Made by a program: the position numbers and the translations under genes. This document shows, piece after piece, positions 1 through 13,200 of a stretch of 64,000 bases of DNA. The DNA comes from Trogon surrucura (taxonomy: Eukaryota > Chordata > Aves > Trogoniformes > Trogonidae). Positions within the stretch are counted from its first letter, which is position 1. The number at the start of each line of letters is the position of its first letter. The notes beneath the pieces are model-generated. The model made no database searches and was not told the DNA's origin. It worked only from the letters and a program-made list of their open reading frames with translations. The stretch is from the NCBI GenBank assembly GCA_020746105.1, contig CM036618.1, forward strand, positions 11,044,501 to 11,108,500, given 5' to 3'.

Positions 1-3000
1 AGCTTGCTCGGAAACATCGATGGCCTACAGGTACACAACAGAATGCCAGATGTCACGGCTCTGGGAGCTTTTTTTTTCTGTTGTTTAGAAATGTGCTTCT
101 TCCCAATTACCTGCAGCCCTTTGCAACACAGCTTAGTGGGAGAAGACATCCCTGCACAGGGCCCTGCTGGCAAGGACATCGCTTAGGATATGAAATTTTT
201 GAAATGCTCTTTGCTTTGCCATCTCTTGGCCAGGGTATTTGGTTTTTTTTCCAGTGTGTGAGAAATTACCTGTGTTTACGGAAGGAGTTTGTTTTAAAAG
301 CCACCCTAGTAAAACAATGAAAAATGGCAATAGATAGTTTTCATTGCAATGTGTGTTTGTATGCAACATAAAATGCAGTAAATAGTTACAGAGGAAATGA
401 AAGAAATCTCTCTAATATGTGAATGTCCATCCATAAATGTGTTTTTGGCAGCAAGACAGAATATGAAGTTAAAAGCCAATTATCTCTTGCTGAATAAGTC
501 ATGGAAAACATCCTGATTCAAAACCAAATGTCTGATATATCTTAATTTATTTTCAAAATAACTAAAGATAATGATTTTGAATGTATTCTAGGTTCATTCT
601 GGAGAGGAGCGTTCACACATGAAGCGAACACTTAAAATATTAATATGTGAACATGTATATTTCAAGTATAAGAATATGTAACATTCTAAGCATAAGAATA
701 TCTAAACATGGATATATTATTTACTCAGACTTTAATTTACCAAGTCTCTTGGTCAACATCAGTTCTGCATGTTATCAAATCTTTGCTGACAGAGATAATC
801 TTCTTTTGAAATAGGTTCCCAAAGACAGCAGCTTGTTTGGTTGGTTTTTATTTAAGCTTTTGGTTCTCCCAAGAGCTGAACTGGACAAGGTGAGAATTTT
901 ATTTTACACTGTTGGCAACTGTGTAATTGGCCATCATAGCAAAAAGATCCCACTGCTAAATAATTTGTTCTTTACATCTTCTTCTGTGATGAGACTAGTT
1001 ACTTATGGGGCTGGAGGAAGGAGTCTGTAAGTTGTTTTGTAATGGTTTAAAGTCTCACTTGGAAAAACATTAGATTCTCTCACTGCTGCCTTTCTGCCTC
1101 AAATCAAGTTGCTTCTTTTGTCTCTGCTTAAAATTTAGTTCCTTTCTGTTGAAGTACTTGGAAAGCTCACCCTGACTTTAGTGAACATAGAATTAGGCTG
1201 TAAGAGAGAGAAACATGTCAGAATTCCTTTACCAAGTGATTTATTGTGATAGAGAATTAAATGCACTGACCCTTTGCATTAATAATTCAGTTTCAGTTGT
1301 GTTGAAAACCTGATTATGAATTTAGGAAGCACTTTCCTGATGTTAGGAAAGAGAAAAGTCACCATGTTTTTAAATACGAGTGTTTCTACAAGAAGGCAAA
1401 ATACTTCAGTCTGTAATTACAGGAAATGCACAAGGTCTGTAAGACTGCGAGATTAAAAGAGGGAGATTATTTTAACGGTACAGGAACTACTAAGCACGTG
1501 TGACCTCTGAGATAATAAGGGAATCTTTTCAGCAGCATGAATAGGTGAGGGATTGTAGGAAGGCAATGACATTTGTTTGGTTTCTATTTTGTTGAGATGA
1601 GAACCTATATATGTAATCCAAGGCTGGTGGTGTCATCATTACAGAAAACATCTTCTGAAAAGACACTGATTTGGCAGCTTCTGACGTCCTCAGAATTTCT
1701 AATGCATTTTGGAAGTAGAAAGAAAATGAAAATATAAACACACCTGAGATAAACGGAAATTGAAATAACTTATGTTCCGTTTTTTTAAAGTTTTATTTAT
1801 AGAATTTTCGTGTATAATTGTAGTATTTCCAACAGCATCTAATTCAAATGTTGATTACCTAAATTGGGTGTCACAGTACTTTAAACAAAGTCAGTTTACA
1901 GAGCTGTTGTCTAGGTAAATTAACTTCTGATGATCTCACTAGTGATCATAAAGTTTAAAATATGCTTAGTGAACAAATATATTTTTACCCCCTTGAATGC
2001 TCTCTTACAAAAGTAAGCTTATCAGCTCTTTGGAAGAGCACTGCGAGATTGCATAAAATAGAAAAAAAAGGCAGATTTCTGAAGAAAGATGATGTCTTCT
2101 CTTCTGTAGAGGATTATAGGTTGTGTACCTGTGTGCCAGGGTGCGGTGCAACCAACCCCACAGTAGGAGCATGAATCAATGTCTTTGGGTTTTACAGTCT
2201 TGTTTTGATTTGTCCTTGCTGAGAACTGTTTGCTCTTCATTCCTTAATGCATTGCAGTGGTGGGTGGAATTTGGATACATGGTTGTGTCTAGCAGAAGGG
2301 ATCATGATCTGGAGAAACAGAAAGGAGAAAGAGTATTTTTATATGATTTTCATATTACTTGCAGGCTTAAATGATAAAGTGCAAAAAAAAAAAAAGCCCA
2401 TGAAAATGGTTAAAAGACTTACTGTATCGCAAACCTAGTTACCACATTTGCAAAATTATTATGCAGGAAGAAAAGAGATGGCTATACTTAGACCTCACAA
2501 GGGAATTGGTGTACATTTCAAATAAAGGCGTATCTTGTGTCTTTCCTGGCCATGATATAGAACTAAACTGAGTCTGATGTATTTTTCATCTCCTTCAGTC
2601 CATCTGTCCAGATAAATGAACTACAAATTACAAAACCAAGCAAACAGCGTTGGGTTGATGTACAGCTTCATCCCCCTTTAAGTGTTGAAGGAGCAAACAA
2701 AGAGAGGCTTAACAGAGTTTTGCACGGATTTAATGATGAGCCTCTGTTCAGCTGCCTTCAGTGAGGCGTGGGTTACTTTAACTTTATGGATGTTCTAAGT
2801 TGGTCACTGAATTGGACTATTTCTATAACATATATATATTTTTTGGCAGTTCTCTGTCAGTTCTTGACAGATAGCAAGTCTTTGGGTGCATATACAAGGA
2901 AGCACAGGTAATTTGAGCTAGCAATTAAACTGAAATTTGCTCGAGTGGATGGTATACACATTGCAGAGTCTGCACAATCCACCTTGCAACAGATGACAAA

Positions 3001-4508
3001 ATCCTGGCGAGTATGGTCTCTCAGTGATGCCTCAGGCAATAGCAGGAAATCTCTTGGAATGCCCAGTAACACCAGCGATATAAACTTGGTGTATATGCAA
3101 ACACTATGCAGCTCTCCGATTTGGAAGAAGTGAGAAGCAATGCAGGTGATTTATTAAACCTGACCAAATGAAATAAATGAGATACTGAAGCATCAGGGAA
3201 GTTTCTACAAAGATTCCTGGAGAGATTTCTTTTTTTTTTAAAAAAGGAAAGAAATGAAACTTTTCGTATGAAAAGACAAATGTAAAACCTTCTCTCTTTC
3301 AGATGGGAGGCTGCAAAGGAAAGAGCGATAGTGAGCGAGTTCATGGAAAACTAAGATTTGTTAGAGAGATACTGAGTTTGACTGAAACACTCTTAGAAGG
3401 CCACCAGGCTGAGTTTAAAAGCGCAACGAAAGTTCAGAACACCGTCTGTGAAAGGCTGATAATTGTGGAATGGGGTTGAGAGAGTCAGCTTGCCCAAGAG
3501 ACCACTAGCAACCGTTATTTTCACTGGCTAGATGACAGACTCTAATCCTAATGGTCCCAGTCATATTGTTTTCTACCTAAGCCTGCCAAAAAAATAGCTT
3601 TAAAAATGTAAACTATAAGAAAATGCAGCAAAAAACAGGCAGATAGGATTTTTTGTATAACCCTCACTGGATGCTGCCTTTGTGAACAGGAATAGGCACT
3701 GTATAGCTTGTCATGTGCTGCGTAGGTCTACCTGAAATTACTTTTCTCTTCATAGGCAAACAACCTACCTTGTAATATCGAGGACAAAAATGTGAAATAT
3801 CTCAAGGATTTAAAAACATAAGAAACTTAAAATATAATGAGAAATAAACTGTTGAAAATGATACATCTTGAAATGTAAAATGCCCAAGGGCAAATTGAAA
3901 AAGGAGACTTTTTTTTTTTTTTTGTCTTTTGCTTTCACTAGGAAGAGGCACGCATCTTTCTCCATATTAAGAGTATCATTTTTATCACAGAAAATTGGCC
4001 TCAGGCCAAAGCGGCATGAACCATCAGTTATTGGCACATACCTCAACCTATCAGGAACTGAAATGTGATCAACAATTTGAGAATTGTCTTCGGTCATGCT
4101 GTGAAGATACCTGGCCATTATTGCTTTGTGCATGACTTTTTTTTCCTGTTTTCTGCTTTCTTGTCTTAACCAGAGAAATGAGCTTTTGATCATACATTTT
4201 GTAGTCTGTTACACGTGGTGCCATCTTCTGACTCTTGGGTTGACCAAAAATGTTGTGGGCAACAGTGTGTAACTGCCTGCTAGTTAATAATCTGGTTTCC
4301 TCTGAAATGGGTATCAGAATTTATGCTTTTAAGTAGTTTGCCCCCCAAAAAGGAGAGAGAGAGAGAGGGAAAAAAAATGAACTATTTCCAGAGGGCTCTA
4401 CTTTAGATATCTGTCCTGTCTGCAATCCAGACTTGCTTCTAACTGTAGATACAGTAAGCAAGAAACAATGAAAGGTCAGACTCAAGTTACCAATATAAGA
4501 ATATAAAA

Positions 4509-4532
4509 TTAATAAATAAATAAATAAATAAA
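4509..4532 (+). repeat. (AAAT)n microsatellite
   Basis: About six AATA units lie in a row in AT-rich intron, and a short GA run lies at about 4352-4370. Confidence 0.85.
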
Positions 4533-4784
4533 CCCCACAAAACTTTAGGATTAGGAACATGTAAAATTCTCAAAGTTTCATGTTTGAAAGGATTACCTGC
4601 CCTTTTCAAGATTGTCTGTGTCATTGTTGTAGAGATATGAAGCTTCTAACCCAAAACCAAGGAAGCATGAATGGAAGATTTGGGTGAGGCTTATAAGGGT
4701 CCTTATCAGCTTACCTGGCCAAAGCTCATGCCTGATTATCTGGTCCCAGGAAAGCTTTTTGAAATTAAACTCGGCTTTGACCCA

Positions 4785-4890
4785 ACTCTCTCACCCTGTC
4801 CTCATATGAGAGATGCTCCAGCCCCCTGATGGTCTTTGTAGCCCTCCTTGGGACCCCCTCCAACAGGTCTGTGTCTTATTTATGCTAGAT
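4785..4890 (-). repeat. CR1 LINE fragment, coding region, decayed
   Basis: About 100 bp matches, in antisense, the CR1 stretch that encodes the region just after the reverse-transcriptase core: 'tcctcat...gagatgctcc', then 'ccctgatggtctttgtagccctcc', then 'gggaccccctccaacag'. The same landmark occurs in better copies near 17960-18020 and 56020-56090. Both ends of the element are missing and substitutions are frequent, so this is an old fragment. Confidence 0.65.
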
Positions 4891-6235
4891 ACCACCTGCT
4901 CATTCCTAGAATTTTATGAGAAATACCAGATTACATATAGTTCAGGACTCTTCAGAGTTGAGAAAATTTACAGTCCAGAAACAGTGAAAATCAGATGAGA
5001 CTGGTCAATAGTTTAGTGATAATTAAAGACAAGTGCAAATTTAATTAAAATTGGTGTCTCGTGCAATTAAAAGACAGACTTGACAAAATGAGCAGCAGTA
5101 TATCCGTCTGGACATAATTACTGAGAGTATAAATTTCTGATTTTAAAGTTGATCACATTTTTAGGAGTGAGATCCAGAGTCAACAACAAAATTGCCATGA
5201 GATTGTCTTCTGTAGATCGTAAGCCTGTGATAGGAAGGCCTGAGGAAAAATTAATGCCTAAGACTTTACAAGGAAAGTTGTATTTTGCTCATAATATTCA
5301 CTGAAAATTGAACTTCTGTCACTTTGACTTATTTTGTTTACTGCTCAGCTGAATATAGAAACAATATAAAACCCAAGATTTTGGTCTGTGGTGATTCAAA
5401 AAAGGAAAACATAAGAACAAAAATTTTTATTTCAAAGGACTTTAATTTTTTTTTGTAACGTCGTGTTTATTTTGCTGCTAATGAAACATCTGATTTCGGA
5501 TGTATGTAGTCAGAATTCAAATAAGCCTATAAAAACTATTTTTTCTAGGAAGTTAAAAGACATTAAATTAGCCAAATGTGCAAACATAAAAGGAAGAAAA
5601 ATAAACTGAAAAGCAGAATCTGTGATCATTCATCAAGAATCCAAAGTAAAACATGAGAATGAAGAGGAAATGAAGGACTAAAAATAAAAAGATGGCTAGA
5701 AGAGTAAATGAAAGAATAGCAGGATATATGAAGTACTGTGGATTTTTACAGATTTGTACATAAAATCTTGTTATTTTGAATCTCTAAAAATTTGGATTCA
5801 TGTTATAATAACTAATTCAAATGATTCTGTAAAAGTGAGGGAATCATAAATCTATAACAAGAAGTGAATTTCAAAAACAATTAGGGTTTCTAGCATATGT
5901 TTTCAGAAGAGCTCAACACCCTTTTGAAAGACACATTTCCCGTAGAACTTTCTGTGCTGAGTGGAGGGATCTTCTGAAATTCTGTCTGCACACATGTATG
6001 CATAGCGCTCGAAAATCAGAGACACATCTCTTTGGAGAGTTGGACCAAATGGTCAAAATTCTCTGTCAAGATATGTCACACGTAGCTCAAATTCAGAGGT
6101 TGTTTTTCTACTGAAATTAATATGTTTGTACAGAATACAATAGAGCCAGAAATCAGCAGTTTTCGTGCTGATTTAAAATTGAGTAGAGAAAGGGGGAAAG
6201 CAGTCAGTTAGGGCATTAAAGAATTGTTCATGAAG

Positions 6236-6513
6236 AGTTGCAATAGGACATGGGCTAATGGTTTTAAACTAAAAGAAGGCAGATTTAGACTGGATATAAG
6301 GAAGAATTTTTTTGCAATGAGGATGGTGAAACAGTGGAACAGGTTGCCGAGAGAGGTGGTAGAAGCCCCATTCTTGGAAACATTCCAGGCCAGGTTGGAT
6401 GGGGCTCTGAGCAGCCTGGTCTAGTTAAAGATGTCCCTGCTCACTGCAGTGGAGTTGGACTAGATGACCTGTAGATATCCCTTCCATGCCACAGCATTCT
6501 ACAATTCTAGGAT
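6236..6513 (+). repeat. CR1 LINE 3' end (5'-truncated)
   Basis: This is a sense-orientation CR1 3' segment. It encodes the end of ORF2 ([19 protein letters not shown], then [12 protein letters not shown] and a stop at 6422-6424), followed by the short 3' UTR 'ttggactagatgacct...cccttcca' and a degraded terminal octamer 'attctacaattctag'. Heavy 5' truncation is usual for CR1. Several substitutions in the tail point to an older insertion. Confidence 0.9.
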
Positions 6514-6615
6514 AACTTGAACTGTTTCATCAGCTCTTGCCTCTAGTTTGTGTGTGATACACTTCCTTCAGCAGCAAGGAGGGACTTGACTTGTATCTTC
6601 TAGTTAGAAGAGGTT

Positions 6616-6722
6616 AGAATCATAGAATTGTTTAGGTTGGAAAAGACCTTTGAGATCGAGTACAACTGTTAGCTTAGCAACGGCAGCTCCACCACTAAAC
6701 CATGTCCATAAGCACATTTTAG
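6616..6722 (-). repeat. CR1 LINE 3' tail, antisense
   Basis: The segment starts with 'gaatcatagaattgtttaggttgg' and runs through 'aaaagacctttgagatc' and 'ccaccactaaaccatgtcc'. This is the 3' UTR of a CR1 subfamily different from the neighbour at 6236-6513. It is only about 100 bp long and lies in the opposite orientation about 100 bp downstream of that copy. Confidence 0.85.
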
Positions 6723-8693
6723 GTTGCTTAGAATGGACAGTGTTGTAAATAATATTTCCTGCTTTGTCACATTGTTAATTTGTTCATTCTTCATGGTATG
6801 CAGAGAAATCTAGGGAGGAAATCTAGAGGACAGAGTGGCAAAATGTATTCTTCTGCATTATCTTCTGTGCTGAGACAGGTGTGTCCTGTTTGAAGAGTTC
6901 ACTGTGGGACTAAAAGGAATCGGAAAAAGACACAAACTTGATAGAAAACAGTTACAAGATCTCTGAACTTAGTCTGCATATTCACTGCATTCAGGGCATT
7001 TCTAATACACTGTTGAATTAAGTTCAGATAAATACTGGAGAATTTTTCCCCTGTCTTTTTAGTATTTCCTTGACTACTGATTATTTTAGGGGAGTTTTTG
7101 CCAATGCCAAAATGGATCTTTTCAGATATCTGAAGATGTGCTGAGTTTAGAGAACTAAATCAAGCCTTTAATAATGACCTTTTGTGCTCTTCAAAATAAA
7201 TATAATGAAAATGCTTGATTTCTGTTGTTTGGATGCAAGTCTACTTAACTGTTACATTTTGGGAAAAAAATCTTTGGAGTTTACCCTTTTGTGTGGAATT
7301 TAGTGTTAAGTATATGCGTAAGTGGATTTCCAGAAACCACAAATATGTTGAATAAACTTGTTACCTTTGATGTTCTGTAAGACAGCTCAATTAATGTTAA
7401 TGAAAGTAGACGTCTGACAACTTTGTTACAAAATTTCTAGTCACTGAAAAATTGTGCAAATGTTCCACTTCATTTCAAATTCCAAAACAAAGCATAATTC
7501 TGAATCAGGAGTTGAATTCTGAGCTCTAATTGTTCTTGAAAACATTAAATTTCTACTGTATTTTAAAAAAACAATATGACTATTTAGTGTATTTTACTGA
7601 AAAGGAAGGTACAAACCCAGATCTCAATGAATATAATTTGCATTGTGACCTTTAATGGCAACTGGCAGAGTTCAGACTTTTTATCTGGCATTGGCAGTTG
7701 AAAGGTATTCTCCAAATTCTTGTTCTCAATTGCGCTAAAACCCTTCCTACCCAATGACCAGTTTTATTTGCATGATAAATTAGATACAATAATTTTGCTT
7801 TTTTAGCAGACTCCTGCTTCGGTTCCATTTGTCATAATAATTAAGTCTAGAAGCAGTCTAAAATTGCAAAGGAAGGAATGTTGTATATTTCCCCTGTTAT
7901 TTAAAGTGCTTACATTTCTGTGAAAGTCAATGCAAAGATGAAGAAACGAGCTGACTGAGAGAATTCTTCATCCCACCTCTCTTTTTCTCCTGATACTCGA
8001 ACAAGAATTTAGGATGTAAGTTCTATCTTCAAACACAAATATTCCTTTTTTCTTTTTTTTTTTCCTTTGACAAAAATGCAAATTTTGGCTTTGTGCTGCC
8101 TTTCTTCTCAGTATGTACTTTCGGGATCACTCAACCTTCTGTTCTTCACTGATATTACAAGTCAGGATTTGTTATGCTCTTCCTCTACCAGGCACATCAT
8201 TAAATAAGCCACTTAAAATGGTTAAAATGATAATGGATCGAACTCCTTGCAGCATCAAATGTCATCTCAACTTTCCTTATCTGTCTGTTAACCCTTCTAG
8301 CCAATCAGGGCTTTGAGCTTGGGCTGACTGGATGCCTTTTTGGGGGGTGACTGTAGTGAGTGCTGAAATATACCCCTTCCAAATACCTTAAGTGGAGCAC
8401 TTAAAAACTGAAGTCTGAGTATCTCAAGGCACTGATGGAAAATCATGGCCTTCCCTCTTCATCAGCAAAATGAGGTTATAATTGTAAGGCTCCTTCATCT
8501 TGTTCAGCCACTTTTCCTTAAAGTGAGTGGATTGTCATTGAGATGTAGTGGTAGGTGTGGCTGTACATTGAGGATTGTGAAAGCAGTTGATTCAGGACAA
8601 CAGCAAATCTGATTCTTAATATTTTCTTCTTGTTGAGACATCTCTCCCCATCAAGGACATATTACTGGTTCATTATAAGTGCTAAGTGTCCCA

Positions 8694-8985
8694 AATCATA
8701 AAATCGTAGAATGGTTTGGGTTGGAAGGGACCTTAGAGATCACCCAGTTCCAATCCATCTACCATGGACAGGGACACCTCCCACCAGACCAGGTTGTTCA
8801 AAGTCCTGTCCAACCAATTCTTGAACACTTCCAGCGAGGAGGCATCCACAACTTCTCTGAGCAACCTGTTTCAGTGTCTCAGCACCCTCACAGAAAAGAA
8901 TTTCTTCCTCTGATCTAAATCTACGCTCTTTCAGTTTGAAACCATTACCCCTCATGCGAGTCTCTCCCCTTCTTGTCTACAAGGA
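8694..8985 (-). repeat. CR1 LINE 3' end, antisense
   Basis: The segment begins 'atcataaaatcgtagaatggtttggg' and includes 'ttggaagggacc' and the reverse complement of the C-terminal ORF2 coding part (minus-strand frame 8740-8955, RGNGFKLKERRFRSEE). It fades out about 20 bp before the LTR at 9007, so the LTR inserted next to, not clearly inside, this CR1. Confidence 0.9.
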
Positions 8986-9001
8986 TCACATTTACCAGTG
9001 C

Positions 9002-9006
9002 ATGCA
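9002..9006. repeat. 5 bp target site duplication (left copy) of solo LTR
   Basis: The sequence ATGCA lies immediately before the TG terminus of the LTR at 9007. The same ATGCA follows the CA terminus at 10197-10201. A 5 bp duplication is typical of class III (ERVL-like) integrases. Confidence 0.8.
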
Positions 9007-10196
9007 TGTCATGGGTTGACCCTGGCCAGCAGCCAGGTGCCCACACAGCCGCTCTCTCAATCCCCCTTCACTGCTAGACAGGGGGAGAAAATATTTCAAA
9101 GGGCTCAGGGTTTGAGATAAGGACAGGGAGATCACTCTCATTTACTGTCCCAGGCAAAACAGACTCGATTTTGGGGAAATTAATTACATTTATTAAGAGA
9201 ACCAATCAGAGAGGAGTAGTGAGAAATGAGAAAAAAGCAAATGGATCTTAACAAACAGAACACCTTCCCCCCCTCCCTCCCTTCTTCACGGGTTTAACAT
9301 CAATCCCGGTTTCTCCACCTCCTCCCCCAAGCGGCGCAGGGGGACAGGGACTGGGGGTTATGGTCAGTTTATCTGACGTTGGTTCCATCGCTTCTTCACT
9401 CTGGGGGAGGACTCTTCACTCTTCCCCAGGGCCATTGTGGGGTCCCTCTCACGGGAGACAAGCTTCACACTCTCTTCTCCACGTGAGTCATCCCACGAAG
9501 GGCAATTCATCACAAACTGCCCAACGTGAGACACCTCACGAGGGGCAGCCCACCCCTCGTGAGTCTGAGGCACAGTCCTTCAGGGGAAACTGCTCCAGCG
9601 TGAGTCCCCCGCAGCGTCCCAAAAGTCCCACCGGCCAACCTGCTCCAGTGTGGGCATTCCTCTCTTCCACGGGCTACAGGTTCCGGCAGCGACTTGCTCT
9701 GATGCGGGCTTCCCACGGGCTGCAGTCCCCTTTCAGGCATCCACCCACACAGCGTGGAGTCCTCTACACGGTGGACATCTACGCGGTGATCCTCACGGTG
9801 GACATCTGCACCTCGCCCATGGGCTGCAGGGGGACAACCCACTTCACCATGGTCTTCACCACAGACCTGGGGGACTCTCTCTGCTCCGTCACCTGGAGCT
9901 CATCCTCCCCCCCTCCTTCTTCACTGACCTTGGTGTCTGCACAGATTCTCACTCCTCCATCTCTGTGCCAGCTGTTGTGGTGCAGTTCTTTTTCCTGTTC
10001 TTAAATATGTTTTTCACAGAGGCGTTCCTGTCCTATCACTTTGCTGATGGGCTCAGCCTTGGCCAGCGGCGGGTCCCTCTTTGTAGCCGGCTGGCATTGG
10101 CTCTGTCAAACTTGGGAAGCTTCTAGCAGCTTCTTGCAGAAGCCACCCTGCAGCTCCCCGCCCACCACCAAAGTCCGGCCAGGCCAAACCAATACA
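9007..10196 (-). mobile_element. Solo LTR of an avian endogenous retrovirus, ERVL-like, antisense to LDAH
   Basis: This 1190 bp element has TG...CA termini and a perfect 5 bp flanking duplication, so it is a complete solo LTR. On the minus strand it starts TGTATTGGTTTGG and ends CCCATGACA. A TATA-like ATATTTAAGAA lies at about 9998-10008 (minus) and AATAAA at 9189-9194 (minus), which supports the minus orientation. The middle (about 9450-9880) consists of degenerate units of about 40-50 bp around 'cccacgggctgcag' and 'ctgctccagcgtg'. I associate this composition with a widespread avian LTR family, but I assign no subfamily name. No internal retroviral genes are present: a solo LTR arises by recombination between the two LTRs of a provirus. 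The frames of 110-214 codons inside are products of the GC-rich repeats, not genes. Confidence 0.88.
9450..9880. repeat. Degenerate tandem units inside the LTR
   Basis: Repeated motifs such as 'cccacgggctgcag', 'ctgctccagcgtg' and 'cacggtggacatct' recur with roughly 40-50 bp spacing across the middle of the LTR. The GC content and CpG density are well above the surrounding intron. Confidence 0.6.
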
Positions 10197-10201
10197 ATGC
10201 A
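10197..10201. repeat. 5 bp target site duplication (right copy) of solo LTR
   Basis: The sequence ATGCA lies immediately after the CA terminus of the LTR and is identical to 9002-9006. Confidence 0.8.
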
Positions 10202-10253
10202 CCATCAGGGTACCTGCAGATGCAATGTGATGATCTCATGGGAGTGCTGCAAT

Positions 10254-10272
10254 GAAAAAAAAAAAAAAAAAA
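10254..10272 (+). repeat. Poly(A) run
   Basis: About 18 adenines lie shortly after the LTR. No AATAAA or coding remnant is seen upstream, so it is not supported as a retrocopy tail. Confidence 0.8.
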
Positions 10273-13200
10273 TCCCACCCTGTACTTCCAAGATGAAAAT
10301 GGAAAGAATTTCTCCTGGAAAGTGGCAGCTGCGTTCTGACATTCATGTAATGGGAGCAACTGAAAGCTTTATGGTGTGTAACTGTGACACTGCATTCCAA
10401 CATAAGCTTCTCCCTGCCCTTCTTTCAACCAATAAACTGTTCTTCCCCTCTTTTCACTCTCACCCCTCCTAATCTTCTTCTGTTTATATGCTTTAATCAT
10501 AATAGCAACAAATCCATCCCTGCCGGTATTATCACACCGTTGCAAATTTTGGCCGTCTCCTTTGGCACTTCTCTTGTAGATGGAATGATATTGCCCACTT
10601 TGATGGAGCTTAATTCTCTATGTAAAATACTGCTCTGTCAATGAATATTTTCTCTATTAAACTATTTTCAGTCCAACAATAAGATACAGGTTTTTGAGAG
10701 AACACTTTTCTCATTATTACCTTAACCCATAAAAAGGCTTTTTCCTTTTTTTTTTTTTTTTTTTCCAAAGGTTTTGGGCAAGTGCTCAGTTACCCAAATA
10801 TTTGTAGTGCAGAGTAATTTGCATTTCAGCCCTGTGAGACTTGTAAATGTAATGAACAGTCTGTGTGCTTAATATTTTTTTATATTTTTAATAATTTGCA
10901 AATAGTTCGGTCTATAGAGCTGACCTGTTCAAAATAGTTTTCAGTGTCTGTAGAGAACACTTCTGAGTTTTAGTCTTTTGTATGCTTAGCAGAATTCAGT
11001 GCTTCCTCTGGAAAAATTCTAGGAGTACTTCTTGCTGGAAAATATTTCAAGTAATGTGAAACAGCAGATAATTTTTTCCTGTGCTATGACCCACTTGTAA
11101 GGTGAGGTAGGGATGGTCCCTCTACTGTTGCGGGTGAACAGGTTTCAGCAACGGAAGTCAAATATTACGTCAGATACTGACAACCTTTTGTAAGATGTGA
11201 TCAAAAGCATCCTGATTTCAAAGGAAATTGTCAGAGATCTCAATTTACTTCTCAGTCCAAGAGGTTATTCTGTACCTACCATGATACATGTTTTAGAACA
11301 TCTGTGGTCTTCATCCATCTATCCAACAATAGATAAGAGAATCTTGGTCTCCAGAGCTGGGAATATTGTCTCGTTGGAGAGATCTACATTGGCTGTAGAT
11401 TGTCATATTTCATAACTGAAAAATAAATCCTTCAGTCAGAATTTATGCGTGGGGAATAATTAAGGCCCTTTACATTGATGGAAATTTTGCCACTAGATTC
11501 AAGAGGAGCAAGATCATGCACCCAGGCATCCCAGAGATGGAATCACAGAGGACCAAGAGCGTTCAGAGGGCCATCGGACACGCCAGTCTCGTTAGGGCTC
11601 TACCACTTCCGTCACTCTGCCTGGGACCACTCTTGGCAGCTGAGGTTAGATACTACCAAGACTTCCCCGCCTTTCCCTTTCTTGCTACTGAAAGATATAT
11701 CCTGAGTAATTTTAATCTCGTTTTACTTCTTCCGTAATTAAAAAGCTTTTATTATACTTTTAATAATATCACGCAATGTTGAGGCTGTAGAAGCCCGATT
11801 GTGATTCACGTTTTAAAAGTACTCTTCATATGGCTGGTCCAATGACTTTGGGTGTGATATTCCAAAATACAAGGCTCAGAATCAAATTTATGCTGAGTCT
11901 GTGGAAAGTGGCCTTAAAGTAGATGTAAATTTAGTCACACCTCACCTTGGTGCAAATGACACTCAGGCCTACATACCTCAGAATGTAATCATTGTACACA
12001 GCACTGTATTTGTCGTTACACTGAAAATTACAGTTTGAAATACAAATACATTAACAAAAATGCTGGTCCTTGAATTTTGTTTCCATCCAAGTGGAACTGC
12101 CAGGAAGCACTGAGGGCCTGAGGCATTAAAGATGTACTTCAAATAAAATTGGATAATGTATGTTAAATAAAGAATGTGCCAGGACGTGGAAAAACCTTGT
12201 GATCACTATAGAGCATTTTAAAGAGATGAGAATATTGCCTGCCATTTCTATCACCAGGTAGAAGCTGAAAGAAAATAGTACAAAAATAAACACAAGTTTT
12301 CATTCATTTGAAAATGTGTGGTTTATATATATTTGAACATAGTGGGGCCAATTCAGATGTTGAAGGAGGTGTAATTTATATGATCATATTGGATGTATTG
12401 AATATAAGAAACTGTAAGTTAGTATAAGTGATAGATGGACAGACTGAGAGAAGGTCTAATTTTTAAAACAGCATGGAACAGGTGCTTTCACTTGTGTTCT
12501 CAAGGCATCCTCCTAATTGTTTTTTCTGCTAAACTCTTCTTTTTATGACATAGAGTAGAAGCAAACCTCTGCTCAATACACAGCTGAGTTAAGGGGACTC
12601 TTTGCTGCTGACATAAAGGGCTCATAGTTCTGCTCGTTTCCACAACGGAGTCCTGACATTTTCCATCAGCTGGGAAGTTGAGTCTTTCTGTTTTCTTGTC
12701 GTTGAACGGCATCAGCTAAAAGTTAACTTCTACTTACATCTTTAACTATTCCTCTATTCTTTTTCCAAAATAGTCTGTAAAAAGTCCAGCACAGGTTAGC
12801 TGCCTACAAGGTGCTTCAGTATATTAATTTTGCTTCTGCTTTTCATTAGTGAGGAGTAGCGTGGCTATTTGAAGCTAGTGTATGTGCTACTGCTAAAAGA
12901 AAGCCTTCAACTAGCTTGTCCCAGAAATGGCAATGTACCTCAAGCAAAGAATATAGCAGGGGCAGAGTGTGAAAGCAGGACATGTTCTTTAAGTACTTTT
13001 TTTTTAACAATATTATCTCTGATTAAATCATGAGAAGTAGGGAAAAGATTTGGCATTGTAGAGTGGAGACAGATAAAAACTGAGTTTGTTTTATTACATT
13101 TGACTACTTCAAAAAGAAGGTAGAAGAAAACTGATGGTTGGGCAATTTTGAGGCAGCATGCACAAAAGTGAAGTCTCCCCTTTCACTGACTTTACTTGGC

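Noticed and set aside
3810..4193. 127-codon minus frame
   Set aside because: It includes a poly-Lys run from the poly(T) tract and ends in hydrophobic noise; no family likeness, no splice or UTR signals, no poly(A) tail in the right place.
9360..10126. Long + strand frames (214 and 158 codons) and overlapping minus frames near 9.4-10.1 kb
   Set aside because: They lie wholly inside the solo LTR and come from its GC-rich degenerate repeats; composition is low-complexity and no protein family is recognisable.
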